Position numbers and translations under genes: made by a program
Notes under the pieces: model-generated
The model's input: the letters and a program-made list of their open reading frames with translations, nothing else
Database searches by the model: none
Told to the model about the DNA's origin: nothing
Shown: one piece after another, positions 42,977 through 51,095 of the stretch
How positions within the stretch are numbered: position 1 is the first letter of the stretch
Layout of the letters: each line of letters starts with the position of its first letter
Source: Algoriphagus faecimaris
GTDB lineage: Bacteria > Bacteroidota > Bacteroidia > Cytophagales > Cyclobacteriaceae
Reading direction: 5' to 3'
Length of the DNA: 64,000 nt
Assembly (NCBI RefSeq): GCF_900101705.1
Contig: NZ_FNAC01000002.1
Span: forward strand, 141,573-205,572

Positions 42977-43756
42977 TTATTTTTTGGAACTTAATTGCGA
43001 GACCATATTTTCTATTTCTGCAAGCAAAGATTTGTCATCTTTCAAAGACATTTTTGCTTTAAAAACGACCTGGTCTATTTTTGATTTCCATGCAGGAACT
43101 AATGCATTGTGTTCTTCCTCTGCAATAGTCTTTTTGCTAAAAAAACCCTTCTTAATAGGAGTGGCCTTAGAAATACCTAAAGTTAAAAATTCCAATAAAG
43201 GTTCTTTTGTATTTGGAATTGGAAAGCTAGTTATTATCTGTACTTTTCTTGAATGAATTTTTTCTTTGTGCAATTCCTCATGTTTTTTTAGTCGTTCTTC
43301 ATTTTTCTGTTTATCTAAAGCTGCATAAGAATTCCCCATAATACCACCTAGGATCCCTCCCATATCACCAGTGTGAATTTCTCTAAATTGATCCTTAGGA
43401 ATATTATCCGCTTCCATTAACGCTTCAAACAATTTGTTAATGGTAGCATCGCTTTGAATATCCCTAAATTCATATCCACAATCTGAGCATTTACCTGAAA
43501 AAGATTGAACAATTGATCCACAAGAAGGACATTTTTTCACATCACCATACTTATCAGATTTTGGTGCAGAAACTGGAGGCGAATCTTTTTTTGCTTGATT
43601 TTTCTCGAAAAGCTTTGCATCAAGCACCATTTCAAATTCATCCAAATCAATACCTTCTGCTTCTGCTTTTTTAAAAAGAACTTGCTTTTCTTTTTCTGTT
43701 AGCTCGCCATCAGCAAGGGCAAGTTCAATGAGTTTTTCTACTTGTTCGTTATACAT
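42977..43756 (-). CDS. TerB-like/zinc-ribbon protein partnering the SPFH protein
   Basis: A 259-residue cytosolic protein. The N-terminal 50 residues (VEKLIELALADGELTEKEKQ) resemble an acidic TerB-type helical domain. A four-cysteine zinc ribbon follows: CPSCG and CSDCG with ligands C76, C79, C90 and C93. The remaining part is helical and charged (KKHEELHKEKIHSRKVQIIT) with a basic C-terminus. Zinc-ribbon proteins are often encoded beside YdjI-like SPFH genes. Four bases separate it from the SPFH start. Its molecular role is unknown. Confidence 0.75.
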   Translation of the reverse strand: MYNEQVEKLIELALADGELTEKEKQVLFKKAEAEGIDLDEFEMVLDAKLFEKNQAKKDSPPVSAPKSDKYGDVKKCPSCGSIVQSFSGKCSDCGYEFRDIQSDATINKLFEALMEADNIPKDQFREIHTGDMGGILGGIMGNSYAALDKQKNEERLKKHEELHKEKIHSRKVQIITSFPIPNTKEPLLEFLTLGISKATPIKKGFFSKKTIAEEEHNALVPAWKSKIDQVVFKAKMSLKDDKSLLAEIENMVSQLSSKK

Positions 43757-43804
43757 TGTTGGATTTGATTAAAGAGCTTTTTTTTCACTATAGATTAGAA
43801 TTAA

Positions 43805-44026
43805 CTACTTCATTATTCTCCTTTCTATCTCCTCCACTGAATGTACCGTGTCGATAATTTCACCGTTAGTAAGGCAAATTCTTGATTCAACTCGGACCCT
43901 CACTTTATCATCATCTTTCCTTTTTGAAAGGTCAATTATGTGGAGGATATGGTTGACATTGATCAATCTGTGGTCTGAACCCTGCAATGTCAAGGGGTTA
44001 TAATTATCTTCGATTTTGATGAACAT
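43805..44026 (-). CDS. Small hypothetical protein, first gene of the SPFH operon
   Basis: A 73-residue protein with an all-beta then helix pattern: HRLINVNHILHIIDLSK, KVRVRVESRICLTNGEIIDT, then VHSVEEIERRIMK. The layout (an N...I..I core, a charged hairpin, LTNGE and a terminal helix) is like small FlbD-type proteins, but the similarity is weak. It lies 48 bases upstream of the zinc-ribbon gene on the same strand. No function is assigned. Confidence 0.6.
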   Translation of the reverse strand: MFIKIEDNYNPLTLQGSDHRLINVNHILHIIDLSKRKDDDKVRVRVESRICLTNGEIIDTVHSVEEIERRIMK

Positions 44027-44275
44027 TCCAGTTTAATTTTGGGTGACTATTTATTCTAAAGATTTCAGTTAGGAACTTTTACTTTTAATCGGGCAGAATC
44101 AGAAAAAACCCGATTGTACAAATGAAAAACCCTTTTACTCAATTAGCTTGTAAGGCTTTACTAATTGTTTGGCCAAATTACCAATGTGATTCAAAGAAAG
44201 ATGGACAAAACTGTTCCAAATAGGCTCAAATAGCCGGGCAGCCCAAAGCAAAAAGAAATAACAAGAACCTAAAGA

Positions 44276-45127
44276 CTACAGAAGGAAAACTCCCCCTGCT
44301 ATCATCAAAACGAGGGACACCCAGTGCAAAACATCCATGCGGTCGCGAAATACCATACCTCCAAAAATCACTGTCAATACCGGAACAGCAAAACCAGCGA
44401 CAGATGCCAAAAATGGATCTGCTGTTTTTAACCCAATCGTACCCGCAAAAATCCCTGCAAAAATTACCACTGCCATCAAAGCCATTTTAAGGGTTGATTG
44501 ACTCTCGGAATTTCGGGAATTCTCTGCCGGTCTGAAAAAAATGCCGAGCAGTGACGTGGTAATCAAAACAGTGGTTTCCTGAGTACAGATGATCGCCAAA
44601 GGAGGAAAGATCTTCAAGCTTTCCCATTGAATCAAAAGGGAAACTGAAAAGGAAAGCGTCATTCCGATTAAAAGTAAATGGTGTTTAAACACAGTCTTTT
44701 CCTTCTGAGCTTTGAGACGATCGTTAAAACAGAACACTAAATAACCGGTCATCATTAACACTGAACCCAAAATAGCTTTGGTTGTGAGACTTTCTTCACT
44801 GAATAAGTATGTGTAACACCCCGCGATACCCGTACCCAAAAGTGAATAAAAAGCCATTTGAATCAAGCTCCCCGATTTCAAAAAGGTTACCATTAAAACC
44901 AATCCTAACACTCCAAAAAGTGATGCAATGAATACATAAATTGAATTGGGGTGGAGGATAAAATCGATAAGATTTACTTGAGTAACCCAGGCAGCCCCAA
45001 GAGCGAAGGCAAAAGTGAATATTGCTCTCCGACTGATTATATGCAAGGGTTGTTCGCCTTTCAAAAAGAGCTTCCAGAGCACATTGTTAAAAGCGTAGAG
45101 ACAAACTGAAAGAAAAAGCCACAACAT
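44276..45127 (-). CDS. DMT-superfamily (EamA-like) transporter
   Basis: A 283-residue membrane protein with about ten segments in two EamA-like halves. Each half shows the small-residue-rich end (SLLGTGIAGCYTYLFSEESL; FAVPVLTVIFGGMVFRDRMD). Family members export metabolites or amino acids. Its first codon overlaps the stop of the upstream helix-turn-helix gene by one base, so translation of the two is coupled. The substrate is unknown; the coupled regulator may respond to it. Confidence 0.83.
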   Translation of the reverse strand: MLWLFLSVCLYAFNNVLWKLFLKGEQPLHIISRRAIFTFAFALGAAWVTQVNLIDFILHPNSIYVFIASLFGVLGLVLMVTFLKSGSLIQMAFYSLLGTGIAGCYTYLFSEESLTTKAILGSVLMMTGYLVFCFNDRLKAQKEKTVFKHHLLLIGMTLSFSVSLLIQWESLKIFPPLAIICTQETTVLITTSLLGIFFRPAENSRNSESQSTLKMALMAVVIFAGIFAGTIGLKTADPFLASVAGFAVPVLTVIFGGMVFRDRMDVLHWVSLVLMIAGGVFLL

Positions 45128-46347
45128 TACCTATCTCCCTTTATTAGTTGTGCCACCACTTCATAATCTCTAAAAATTGTTACTCTTATGAAGTTATTAA
45201 CCAAAAGAGGCTCAAATTCATTAATTACAATATGAGCCTTTTCAAATTCATCAACTAGAAAACAAGCATACGCTCTATAGATTTTGAGCTGATTGAGGTT
45301 GATTTGAGTCCAAATATCTTTGCCCAACTCATTTGAATAAGGTAGAAATTCAAGAACTTTTTGAATCAATAAATCTCGTCTCTTTGAAAATAACAGTCTC
45401 ACAATTATAAGAACAGCGATAATTCTGGCATCATCATTTATTTGATCAAAGTATTTCTCAAACTCATTTTTTAGAGAATTTGGTAGTTTTTGGGATTCCA
45501 CTTCCAGCATCAAGATCCCCAACCTTCTTGCTTTTGGAATCGCATGAACCGGATCGGTCTCCTCAAATTCCCGAATCGGTTCGAGCCATTGACGGCTTGA
45601 TATTTTTTTTAGTTCGGCCCATTGATACATCAAGCAGTTGTAAAACAACTTAGATTCCAGACCGGTCTTATGCTTTTTATACTCTTGGAGCAGGTCATAG
45701 TAATATCCATCTAAGTGGTCCTCATCCACATACCATTCAATTAAAAACTCCCGGGCTTTTTCACTTGCACCAAAATATGGGATCATCTTTTGCATCAATC
45801 CGGCTTTAATAAGCTTAATTACAAGATTGTGAATGAAAAAATAGATTTTCAGAGAATCCTGTCTGTAGTCAAAAACACCATCAAGTTCGAATAGCTGTCC
45901 TAGTATCGAAATGTTTCTTTGAGATATTGCAGCATCTACGATGGCCTCCAGAAGGTTAAACAAGTTGGGGCTATCAATAAATTTGGATACTTGCTTTCTA
46001 ACCTCATCAAGAGATGAAATACCTCCAATTTGAATCGCAGAAATTACCTGTAATAAATCAAAATGATTAAGTTCAGACTCCTTTTCAACAAAATCTTTCC
46101 AATTGTAGTAGCCTAGGCTTTGGCAAATGAGGTCTAAAGTGGACTTGGTCGGCGAATGCGGGGAATCGTATTGAAAAACCCGACGCAGGGTACTTTGGCT
46201 TACACTAACGTGAGTTCTTTCAAAAAGGAACTCAGAAACCCTGTAATAACTCTTGTTTGCGTTGAAAGATACATTTACCCTCTTCGCCAGCCTCTGTCTT
46301 AGTCTTTCAAGTAGTTTTTCATCTAGGTCACCAATGGCTTTCGGCAT
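45127..46347 (-). CDS. Helix-turn-helix protein with long alpha-helical C-terminus
   Basis: A 406-residue protein. Residues about 30-85 (SYYRVSEFLFERTHVSVSQS, TLRRVFQYDSPHSPTKSTLD, LICQSLGYYNWKDFVEK) look like a Bacteroidota-specific helix-turn-helix module. The remaining 300 residues are almost wholly alpha-helical with repeated pairs resembling tetratricopeptide or HEAT helices; no enzymatic motif is seen. It lacks signal and membrane segments. A DNA-binding regulator that senses through its helical part is plausible. The DMT transporter starts in its stop codon (TAATG). Confidence 0.6.
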   Translation of the reverse strand: MPKAIGDLDEKLLERLRQRLAKRVNVSFNANKSYYRVSEFLFERTHVSVSQSTLRRVFQYDSPHSPTKSTLDLICQSLGYYNWKDFVEKESELNHFDLLQVISAIQIGGISSLDEVRKQVSKFIDSPNLFNLLEAIVDAAISQRNISILGQLFELDGVFDYRQDSLKIYFFIHNLVIKLIKAGLMQKMIPYFGASEKAREFLIEWYVDEDHLDGYYYDLLQEYKKHKTGLESKLFYNCLMYQWAELKKISSRQWLEPIREFEETDPVHAIPKARRLGILMLEVESQKLPNSLKNEFEKYFDQINDDARIIAVLIIVRLLFSKRRDLLIQKVLEFLPYSNELGKDIWTQINLNQLKIYRAYACFLVDEFEKAHIVINEFEPLLVNNFIRVTIFRDYEVVAQLIKGDR

Positions 46348-46481
46348 AGATTGTTACTTTTTTTCGGTTTGAAATACTAAGCTATAAAAATCAGTGAATT
46401 CAAATCGTGGATATAGGCTGCAGGCCAAGAATCGTTCTCCAAATCCAAAATCACCTTGTTCATAAACAAATAAAACAAAAA

Positions 46482-46504
46482 AGCGACTGAATCTCTCCAG
46501 CCGC
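46482..46504 (-). terminator. Weak terminator of fabG
   Basis: AGCG-CTG and CAG-CGCT pair with bulges; on the minus strand a T-rich run follows. It lies 25 bases past the fabG stop. Confidence 0.5.
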
Positions 46505-46528
46505 TCGTAAATCGTAATTCAAAAATCC

Positions 46529-47275
46529 TTAAGTATACATCGCTCCATTCACATGGATCACCTGTCCGGAAATGTAGGTGCTCATCTCCGAACCCAAGAA
46601 AACGCACACATCGGCGATTTCCTCCGGCTTGCCCCCGCGCTTCATCGGGATAGCATCTCTCCAGCCTTGCACGGTCTTTTCGTCCAGTACTTCCGTCATT
46701 TCAGTCTCGATAAATCCAGGTGCCACAGCATTGCATCGGATATTTCTTGATCCCAATTCTAAGGCCACTGATTTGGTAAAACCGATGATTCCTGCCTTGG
46801 AAGCGGCATAGTTCGCCTGACCGGCATTTCCTTTGGCACCGACTACGGAGGTCATGTTGATGATTGAGCCGGATTTGGCTTTCATCATGGTGCGGGTGGC
46901 CGCTTTGACGGTATTGAAGCAGGATTTCAGGTTTACATTCATGATTTCATCCCAAGACTCCTCGGTCATTCTCATCAATAGATTGTCTCGGGTGATACCG
47001 GCGTTGTTGATCAAAATGTCCAGGCTACCGAATTCACTGACCACATTATTGATCAATTCCTCGGCAGCTTGAAAATCAGAAGCATCAGATCGATATCCTT
47101 TGGCTTTGATGCCAAATTCCGCTAATTCGGATTCCAATGCTTGCCCTTTTTCTACAGAGGATAAAAATGTAAATGCCACGTTGGCGCCTTCCTGAGCAAA
47201 TCGGATGGCAATAGCTCTTCCGATTCCCTTGGATGCACCGGTAATTAAGGCTGTTTTTCCTGAAAGTAAACCCAT
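46529..47275 (-). CDS. fabG: 3-oxoacyl-[acyl-carrier-protein] reductase
   Basis: A 248-residue short-chain dehydrogenase. With the start at 47275 it begins MGLLSGKTALITGASKGIGR, with the TGxxxGxG nucleotide motif. NNAG follows near 88-91. The catalytic Ser is in MTSVVGAKG and the YAASK motif holds Tyr and Lys. NLKSCFNTVKA and GQVIHVNGAMYT fit FabG. It reduces 3-oxoacyl-ACP in fatty acid elongation. An earlier in-frame start at 47302 would add nine residues outside the conserved region. It stands alone, apart from other fab genes. Confidence 0.94.
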   Translation of the reverse strand: MGLLSGKTALITGASKGIGRAIAIRFAQEGANVAFTFLSSVEKGQALESELAEFGIKAKGYRSDASDFQAAEELINNVVSEFGSLDILINNAGITRDNLLMRMTEESWDEIMNVNLKSCFNTVKAATRTMMKAKSGSIINMTSVVGAKGNAGQANYAASKAGIIGFTKSVALELGSRNIRCNAVAPGFIETEMTEVLDEKTVQGWRDAIPMKRGGKPEEIADVCVFLGSEMSTYISGQVIHVNGAMYT

Positions 47276-47299
47276 GTATTTTCGTTTTTTTGTTTGTCC

Positions 47300-47307
47300 C
47301 AAAATTA
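47300..47307 (-). promoter_or_regulatory. Candidate -7 box of fabG
   Basis: On the minus strand the bases read TAATTTTG, a TAnnTTTG match 25 bases before the fabG start at 47275. The upstream TTTG box is not clear. Confidence 0.5.
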
Positions 47308-47528
47308 GAAAAAAAGACAGAAGAATCAGGTCGCTTCATTTATTCAATTCATTTTTCCTTGATTTTCAAAGGATAAAACTGTGATTTTTCCTCTGAGGGA
47401 AATATTGAAACAAGAAAATTGCTTTTCCCGAATATTTATTCTGTGGATGAGTTTTTATGTCCAATTCAACTGACCATTATTGATCGATAGACTATTTTGA
47501 CCAAATTTTTTTCTGAATCCAAAAGGCC

Positions 47529-47536
47529 TATTTTTG
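47529..47536 (+). promoter_or_regulatory. Candidate -7 box of lpdA
   Basis: TATTTTTG, followed by C, matches TAnnTTTG(C) and lies 36 bases before the lpdA start. No TTTG box is seen at 19-21 bases. Confidence 0.55.
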
Positions 47537-47572
47537 CATAGTTTCAATTCGTTATCAACTAAGAATAAAAAT

Positions 47573-48970
47573 ATGTCTTCAACCAAATTTGACTTAATCG
47601 TTTTGGGGAGTGGTCCCGGTGGATACGTAGCCGCGATTCGAGCTTCCCAGCTTGGCCTCAAGACGGCGATCGTAGAGGCGGAAGAGTTGGGGGGGATTTG
47701 CCTCAACTGGGGTTGTATTCCTACCAAAGCCTTACTGAAAAGCGCCCAGGTTTTTGAATACATCAATCACGCCAATGACTATGGAATTAGCGTGAAAGAT
47801 GCCAAAGCGGATTTTTCCGGAATGGTAAAGCGAAGTCGAGGAGTAGCAGACGGCATGAGCAAAGGAGTTACTTTTTTGATGAAGAAAAATAAGATCGAGG
47901 TGATTCCGGGATGGGGAAAAATCCAAGCAGGGAAAAAAATCGAAGTAGCCGACAAAGACGGTAAAAAGACTGTTTATTCTGCCGATAACATCATCATCGC
48001 AACTGGGGCTAGAGCACGTCAGCTACCTTCGATGAAAATTGACGATAAGAAAATTATAGGCTACCGCAAAGCCATGACTCTAGACAAGCAACCCAAAAAG
48101 ATGGTGATTGTCGGTTCTGGAGCGATCGGTGTTGAGTTTGCCTACTTTTACAATGCTATCGGTACTGAGGTGACTATCGTCGAATACATGGACAGAATTG
48201 TTCCTGTTGAAGACGTGGAAGTATCTAAGGCCTTGGAGAAAATCTATAAAAAGTCAGGAATGACCATCATGACTTCTTCGGAAGTGACAGGCGTAGATAC
48301 CAAAGGAACAGGTTGTAAGGTTACTGTCAAAACTGCAAAAGGTGAAGAAACATTGGAGTGCGACATCGTACTTTCTGCAGCTGGAGTCGTATCTAATATC
48401 GAAGACATTGGATTGGAAGACGTAGGAATCCTAGTGGATAAAGGTAAAATCAAAGTGGATGAATACTACAAGACAAATATGCCTGGGTATTACGCCATTG
48501 GTGATGTAGTTGCTGGACCAGCTTTGGCGCACGTAGCATCTGCAGAAGGAATTATTTGCGTAGAGAAAATCGCAGGTCATACGCCTGAACCTTTGGATTA
48601 TGGAAATATCCCGGGTTGTACCTATTGTTCTCCGGAAATCGCCTCAGTAGGAATGACCGAAGCTAAAGCAAAAGAAGCTGGCTATGAAGTTCTCGTTGGT
48701 AAGTTTCCTTTCTCTGCTTCTGGCAAAGCATCTGCCGCGGGAGCCAAAGATGGTTTTGTGAAATTGGTCTTTGATAAGAAATATGGCGAGTTACTCGGAG
48801 CGCATATGATCGGTGCGAATGTGACCGAAATGATTGCCGAAATCGTAGCTATCCGCAAGTTGGAAACCACAGGCCATGAATTGATCAAAACGGTACACCC
48901 ACACCCAACAATGTCTGAAGCGGTGATGGAAGCGGCTGCTGCAGCTTATGACGAAGTGATTCACCTTTAA
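47573..48970 (+). CDS. lpdA: Dihydrolipoyl dehydrogenase
   Basis: A 465-residue flavoprotein, the E3 component of pyruvate and 2-oxoglutarate dehydrogenase complexes. LGSGPGGYVAA (11-21) binds FAD and GGICLNWGCIPTKALL holds the redox pair C43/C48. IVGSGAIGVEFAYFYNAIG binds NAD, and VHPHPTMSEAVMEA near the end has the catalytic His-Glu pair. The start at 47573 removes 13 non-conserved residues from a longer in-frame reading. It is not beside E1 or E2 genes; the sigma-factor gene follows about 90 bases on. Confidence 0.95.
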   Translation: MSSTKFDLIVLGSGPGGYVAAIRASQLGLKTAIVEAEELGGICLNWGCIPTKALLKSAQVFEYINHANDYGISVKDAKADFSGMVKRSRGVADGMSKGVTFLMKKNKIEVIPGWGKIQAGKKIEVADKDGKKTVYSADNIIIATGARARQLPSMKIDDKKIIGYRKAMTLDKQPKKMVIVGSGAIGVEFAYFYNAIGTEVTIVEYMDRIVPVEDVEVSKALEKIYKKSGMTIMTSSEVTGVDTKGTGCKVTVKTAKGEETLECDIVLSAAGVVSNIEDIGLEDVGILVDKGKIKVDEYYKTNMPGYYAIGDVVAGPALAHVASAEGIICVEKIAGHTPEPLDYGNIPGCTYCSPEIASVGMTEAKAKEAGYEVLVGKFPFSASGKASAAGAKDGFVKLVFDKKYGELLGAHMIGANVTEMIAEIVAIRKLETTGHELIKTVHPHPTMSEAVMEAAAAAYDEVIHL

Positions 48971-49058
48971 TTTTGATGAATTATAAAAATATATCGACAC
49001 CAGGCCGAAACAATTGGTCTGGTGTTTTATTTTTAACCGTGACACACACGAAAAGTTG

Positions 49059-49595
49059 ATTTTGGAAGAAACACAATTAATCGCAGGATTGCGTTCGAGA
49101 GACCGAAAGACGGTGGAGTATTTGTATGACAAGTATTCAACGGCGCTTTTTGGAGTGATTTCCAGAATCATTCCTGATCGAGATATCGCAGAGGAGGTTT
49201 TTCATGATGCTTTTGTAAAGATTACCCAGAAAATTGATTTTTATGACGAATCCAAGGGTAGGCTTTACACTTGGATGGCTAATATTTGTAGAAATTCGGC
49301 TATAGATAAACTGCGCTCCAAGGAAATTTCGCAATCCAATAAGACCAACACCATAGAAGACTTCGTATATGGTTTCGAAAGTGAATCAGGTACAATGGAG
49401 CACGTGGATGGAATCGGTGTGAAAGAGCTGATGAATCAGCTAAACGAGGATCAAAAGTTTATAATCGAGTATATTTACTTCAAGGGATATACTCACTCAG
49501 AGATTTCGGAGGAATTTGATATTCCCCTTGGAACAGTGAAATCCCGTGTCAGAGCGGCAATACAGGTATTAAAAAAGAACTTAGACAGCATCTAG
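49059..49595 (+). CDS. ECF RNA polymerase sigma factor
   Basis: A sigma-70-family factor of about 178 residues. Region 2 spans VEYLYDKYSTALFGVISRII and DESKGRLYTWMANICRNSAI, then DKLRS. Region 4 spans LNEDQKFIIEYIYFKGYTHS, then EISEEFDIPLGTVKSRVRAA, a helix-turn-helix for the -35 element. There is no ATG in a suitable place; a TTG at 49059 starts just before the conserved part, while an earlier TTG at 49014 is also possible. The anti-sigma gene overlaps its stop by one base, so the two form a regulatory pair. Target genes are unknown. Confidence 0.9.
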   Translation: MLEETQLIAGLRSRDRKTVEYLYDKYSTALFGVISRIIPDRDIAEEVFHDAFVKITQKIDFYDESKGRLYTWMANICRNSAIDKLRSKEISQSNKTNTIEDFVYGFESESGTMEHVDGIGVKELMNQLNEDQKFIIEYIYFKGYTHSEISEEFDIPLGTVKSRVRAAIQVLKKNLDSI

Positions 49596-50422
49596 TGGAT
49601 ATTCAAGAATACATAGCATCAGGCAAACTCGAGCTTTTCCTTCTGGGAGAGTTGACCGATCGTGAGCGTGAAGAAGTGCTGGATCTCGCTAAGGAATACC
49701 CTGAAGTACGAGAGGAATTAGACGCTTTGGAAAAAGCCATGTTTGCCTTTGATCAATTGACAGGAAAGGCTCCTTCTGCAAAAGTAAAATCTGACATTTT
49801 TGCAAGCTTGGAGGATGAGTTTCAAAAATCTGAAACGGAGGAGACATTGACCGATTTACCAAAGAAGGAAGGTAAAGTAGTACAATCCACTTTTTGGAAA
49901 AGTTTTGCAGTGGCAGCATCCATCGTTGCGATAATTGCTTCATTGGCAGCTGTTTACTTTGCTGGTAAATTTTACGACACGGATCAGCGCTTTACGGCAT
50001 TACTTCAAGAGCAGCAAGTTCTGGCTGATAATCTAAATCAGGTTAAGCAGGAGTACGAAGAAACGGATTCGAGATTAGACCGCTTGGTTGCAGGTGACTT
50101 CAAACGAGTAGAAATGCTTGGAGAAGCTCTAGAAATGCAGAAAGATGCCAAAGTGGATGTCTTTTGGGATCAGGGAAAGAAAGAGGTTTTTATTGCGGTG
50201 AATCGCCTAAATTCATTAAGTGCCGAATTTGATTATCAGCTTTGGGCTATTGGTCCTGATGGTCCAATCGGAATTGGGCTTGTAGATCCTGCTCAGCCTT
50301 TTAGTCTGCAGCAGATGAATGCGGTGGCCGAGGCAGGTGCTTTTGCCATTACGATCGAACCAAAAGGTGGTTCTGAATCTCCTACGCTAGAAAAGCTGGT
50401 TGTATTGGGAGAAGTCGCTTAA
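49595..50422 (+). CDS. Anti-sigma factor (RskA-like)
   Basis: A 275-residue membrane-bound anti-sigma factor starting at a GTG that overlaps the sigma gene's stop. The N-terminal 50 residues (YIASGKLELFLLGELTDRER, then EVLDLAKEYPEVREEL) form the sigma-binding helical domain. One membrane segment covers about 106-126. The C-terminal extracytoplasmic part matches the RskA domain (VFWDQGKKEVFIAVNRL, YQLWAIGPDGPIGIGLVD, AFAITIEPKGGSESPT). A coiled stretch of about 60 residues links them. It likely holds the sigma factor inactive until a periplasmic signal is sensed. Confidence 0.9.
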   Translation: MDIQEYIASGKLELFLLGELTDREREEVLDLAKEYPEVREELDALEKAMFAFDQLTGKAPSAKVKSDIFASLEDEFQKSETEETLTDLPKKEGKVVQSTFWKSFAVAASIVAIIASLAAVYFAGKFYDTDQRFTALLQEQQVLADNLNQVKQEYEETDSRLDRLVAGDFKRVEMLGEALEMQKDAKVDVFWDQGKKEVFIAVNRLNSLSAEFDYQLWAIGPDGPIGIGLVDPAQPFSLQQMNAVAEAGAFAITIEPKGGSESPTLEKLVVLGEVA

Positions 50423-50428
50423 TTTGAT

Positions 50429-50464
50429 TGGTTAAAACATTGAAGCTGGTTAAAACATTGAAGC
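50429..50464. repeat. 18-bp tandem repeat before a terminator
   Basis: TGGTTAAAACATTGAAGC occurs twice in direct succession (50429-50446 and 50447-50464), seven bases after the anti-sigma stop. The second copy runs into the terminator stem. Confidence 0.85.
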
Positions 50465-50490
50465 CCGTTCTTACAAGATCGGGCTTTTTT
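50461..50490 (+). terminator. Terminator of the sigma/anti-sigma operon
   Basis: AAGCCCG and CGGGCTT pair around a 12-base loop and are followed by Ts. Confidence 0.85.
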
Positions 50491-50536
50491 AATCCCTTTT
50501 AGTAAACTTGTAAGTGACTCAAACTATTGCCTATTC

Positions 50537-50989
50537 ATGGAACTTCAACTTTCGACTCCTGCGCTTTTATTTTCGGCTATTACCCTCTTGATGCTGGCTT
50601 TTACCAATCGTTTTTTGGCAATAGCAAATTTGATTCGAGGGTTGCATAAAAAATTTAAGGAGAATCCTGACGAGGAGCTTGTCGTGGAGCAATTGCACAA
50701 TTTGAGACGAAGGCTCTCTTTGATCAAAAACATGCAGCTGTTTGGCATTTTTAGCTTTTTATTGTGTGTGATTTGTATGTATTTGCTTTTCCAAGGCTAC
50801 ACGATTGCGGCTAATTGGATATTTGTAGGGAGCATGGCTTCGTTACTGATTGCTTTGGGTCTTTCATTAATTGAAATTCAGATTTCTACCAAAGCACTAA
50901 ACTTGGAGCTTTCAGATATGGAAGAGGTATTTCGGTCTCGGAAGGGTAGTTTGGATTTTATTTTCAAAAAAGAGAACAAAAAAGAATGA
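50537..50989 (+). CDS. DUF2721 family membrane protein
   Basis: A 150-residue protein with three membrane segments (about 10-30, 68-86, 92-112). The order is an N-terminal segment beginning with a PALLFSAITLLMLAFTNRFL stretch, a charged helical loop (LVVEQLHNLRRRLSLIKNMQ), then a hairpin of two segments. This is the DUF2721 pattern; function is unknown. Its stop codon lies inside a dispersed repeat that spans 50986-51095. Confidence 0.82.
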   Translation: MELQLSTPALLFSAITLLMLAFTNRFLAIANLIRGLHKKFKENPDEELVVEQLHNLRRRLSLIKNMQLFGIFSFLLCVICMYLLFQGYTIAANWIFVGSMASLLIALGLSLIEIQISTKALNLELSDMEEVFRSRKGSLDFIFKKENKKE

Positions 50990-51095
50990 AATCGAGCAAG
51001 ACCCAAAGCGACACACAGAGGTATGCCCCGATGGGTCGGGGAATGCTTGCGAAGATTCCATGTGGCCATTAAAAATCAAATTATATAACACATGA
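50986..51095 (+). repeat. Dispersed repeat, second copy, ending in a start codon
   Basis: ATGAAATCGAGCAAGACCCA (50986-51005), then AAGCGACACACA, matches the element at 2900-2930. A palindrome GCCCCGATGGGTCGGGG lies in the middle (about 51025-51041). The end, AAATTATATAACACATGAAA, resembles the direct repeat of the first copy; its ATG is the start codon of the next gene. Confidence 0.6.
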
